Positions 27,880 to 28,335 of a stretch of 28,335 bases of DNA are shown in pieces. Position numbers and translations under genes: made by a program. The notes below the pieces were generated by a model. It saw nothing but the letters and a program-made list of their open reading frames with translations. It was not told the origin of the DNA and did not search any database. The stretch lies in the NCBI GenBank assembly GCA_016800925.1, contig JABCPU010000732.1, forward strand, positions 1-28,335, written 5' to 3'. This stretch comes from Suillus spraguei. Taxonomy: Eukaryota > Basidiomycota > Agaricomycetes > Boletales > Suillaceae. Every line of letters begins with the position of its first letter. Position 1 is the stretch's first letter.

Positions 27880-28335
27880 CCGTATCGTTTGGGGCGAGTT
27901 TCCTTGATGAGAGTTTGAGTCTAAGATTAGCGGCAGATAGCCAAACCTTATCTCCGATCTTCCATGGGGTGTACTTATCTCCTCGGGATCGTTCGGCCAT
28001 TGTCTGCATTGCAATGTTATGACAGGCGATTGCTTCCTCTCTTATCTTTTGCAGGGATCGTACTCGATCTTCTGCTGCGGGGACGGATGAGTCGGGATAA
28101 GGTGAGGGATAGCGCGTGGTTCGTATCCCATCATTAGATAGAAGGTGACGCATTCCTTGCGTCATGTTTTCGGTGGTTGTGGACGAATTCGCGATTGGTA
28201 GGTGTTCTACCCAATCTTCAGGGTTGTTACGGCAGTAGATGCGAAGGTATGTCTCAAGTTCTTGATTCAGCCTTTCAGTCTGACCATCAGTCTGTGGGTG
28301 GTAAGCCGTGGATGGAGCGATGACGTAGTCGAGAA
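27880..28335 (-). pseudogene. pol: Ty3 integrase, end of DDE core and C-terminal domain
   Basis: At the window edge the frame reads APSTAYHPQTDGQTERLNQ, which contains the catalytic Glu of the DDE triad, then LETYLRIYCRNNPEDWVEHL. After about 28190 the meaningful reading hops through three frames (EFVHNHRKHDA, YLMMGYEPRAIP, then PYPDSSVPAAEDRVRSLQ). A further one-base shift lies near 27885, between KLAP and RYGPFPIIDVL. The shifts are all consistent with missing single bases. The element is therefore dead, or this stretch has base-call deletions. RT, protease and gag would lie to the right, outside the window. Confidence 0.85.

Overview
The window reads as nuclear DNA of a filamentous fungus, most likely an Agaricomycete basidiomycete. 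The evidence is a chromodomain Ty3-type retrotransposon, a Tc1-like DNA transposon, and two divergent genes whose candidate introns are mostly 45-53 bp with GT..AG ends. Almost everything here is repeat or mobile-element DNA; I see no housekeeping gene, tRNA or rRNA.

Layout. 1-950: no gene recognised. 960-3710: a decayed minus-strand Ty3 pol (RT plus RNase H), split by a 943-bp LTR-like insertion at 2182-3124. 3745-18432: a very large inverted repeat, with a left arm of 7,289 bp, a 139-bp spacer and a right arm of 7,260 bp. The arms are almost identical and differ mainly by single-base indels and by two units of an 8-bp minisatellite. Each arm contains an older, diverged inverted duplication, 165-bp satellite arrays, a truncated solo LTR, and outward-facing 3' ends of a gene family. 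18405-19170: a GGGTGGGCCGAGG minisatellite that switches orientation. 19425-21260: a diverged third copy of the palindrome's inner module, then 78-bp satellites and a short hairpin.

21321-24680 holds a divergent gene pair. The minus-strand gene has a Zn2Cys6-like cysteine cluster and a coiled coil, and its 5' half is frameshifted. The plus-strand gene has a consistent five-exon model of 251 aa, including a tandemly duplicated exon. 24899-25511 is the 5' part of a Tc1-like element, cut by the 3' LTR (25512-25985) of a minus-strand chromovirus that runs off the right edge. That element carries a separate 489-aa zinc-knuckle ORF between its chromodomain and its 3' LTR, an unusual place for a gag-like protein.

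How the pieces relate. The same gene-family 3' end directly adjoins satellite DNA at three distinct places, five counting both arms. The chromovirus LTR at the right edge has solo relatives inside the palindrome. A diverged paralogue at 19425-19965 shows the uninverted order across the palindrome centre. I infer at least two rounds of inverted duplication, the last one recent, unless the recent one is an assembly artefact. The observed excess of one-base deletions in the right arm makes that caveat serious. All family assignments come from reading motifs; no search was run.
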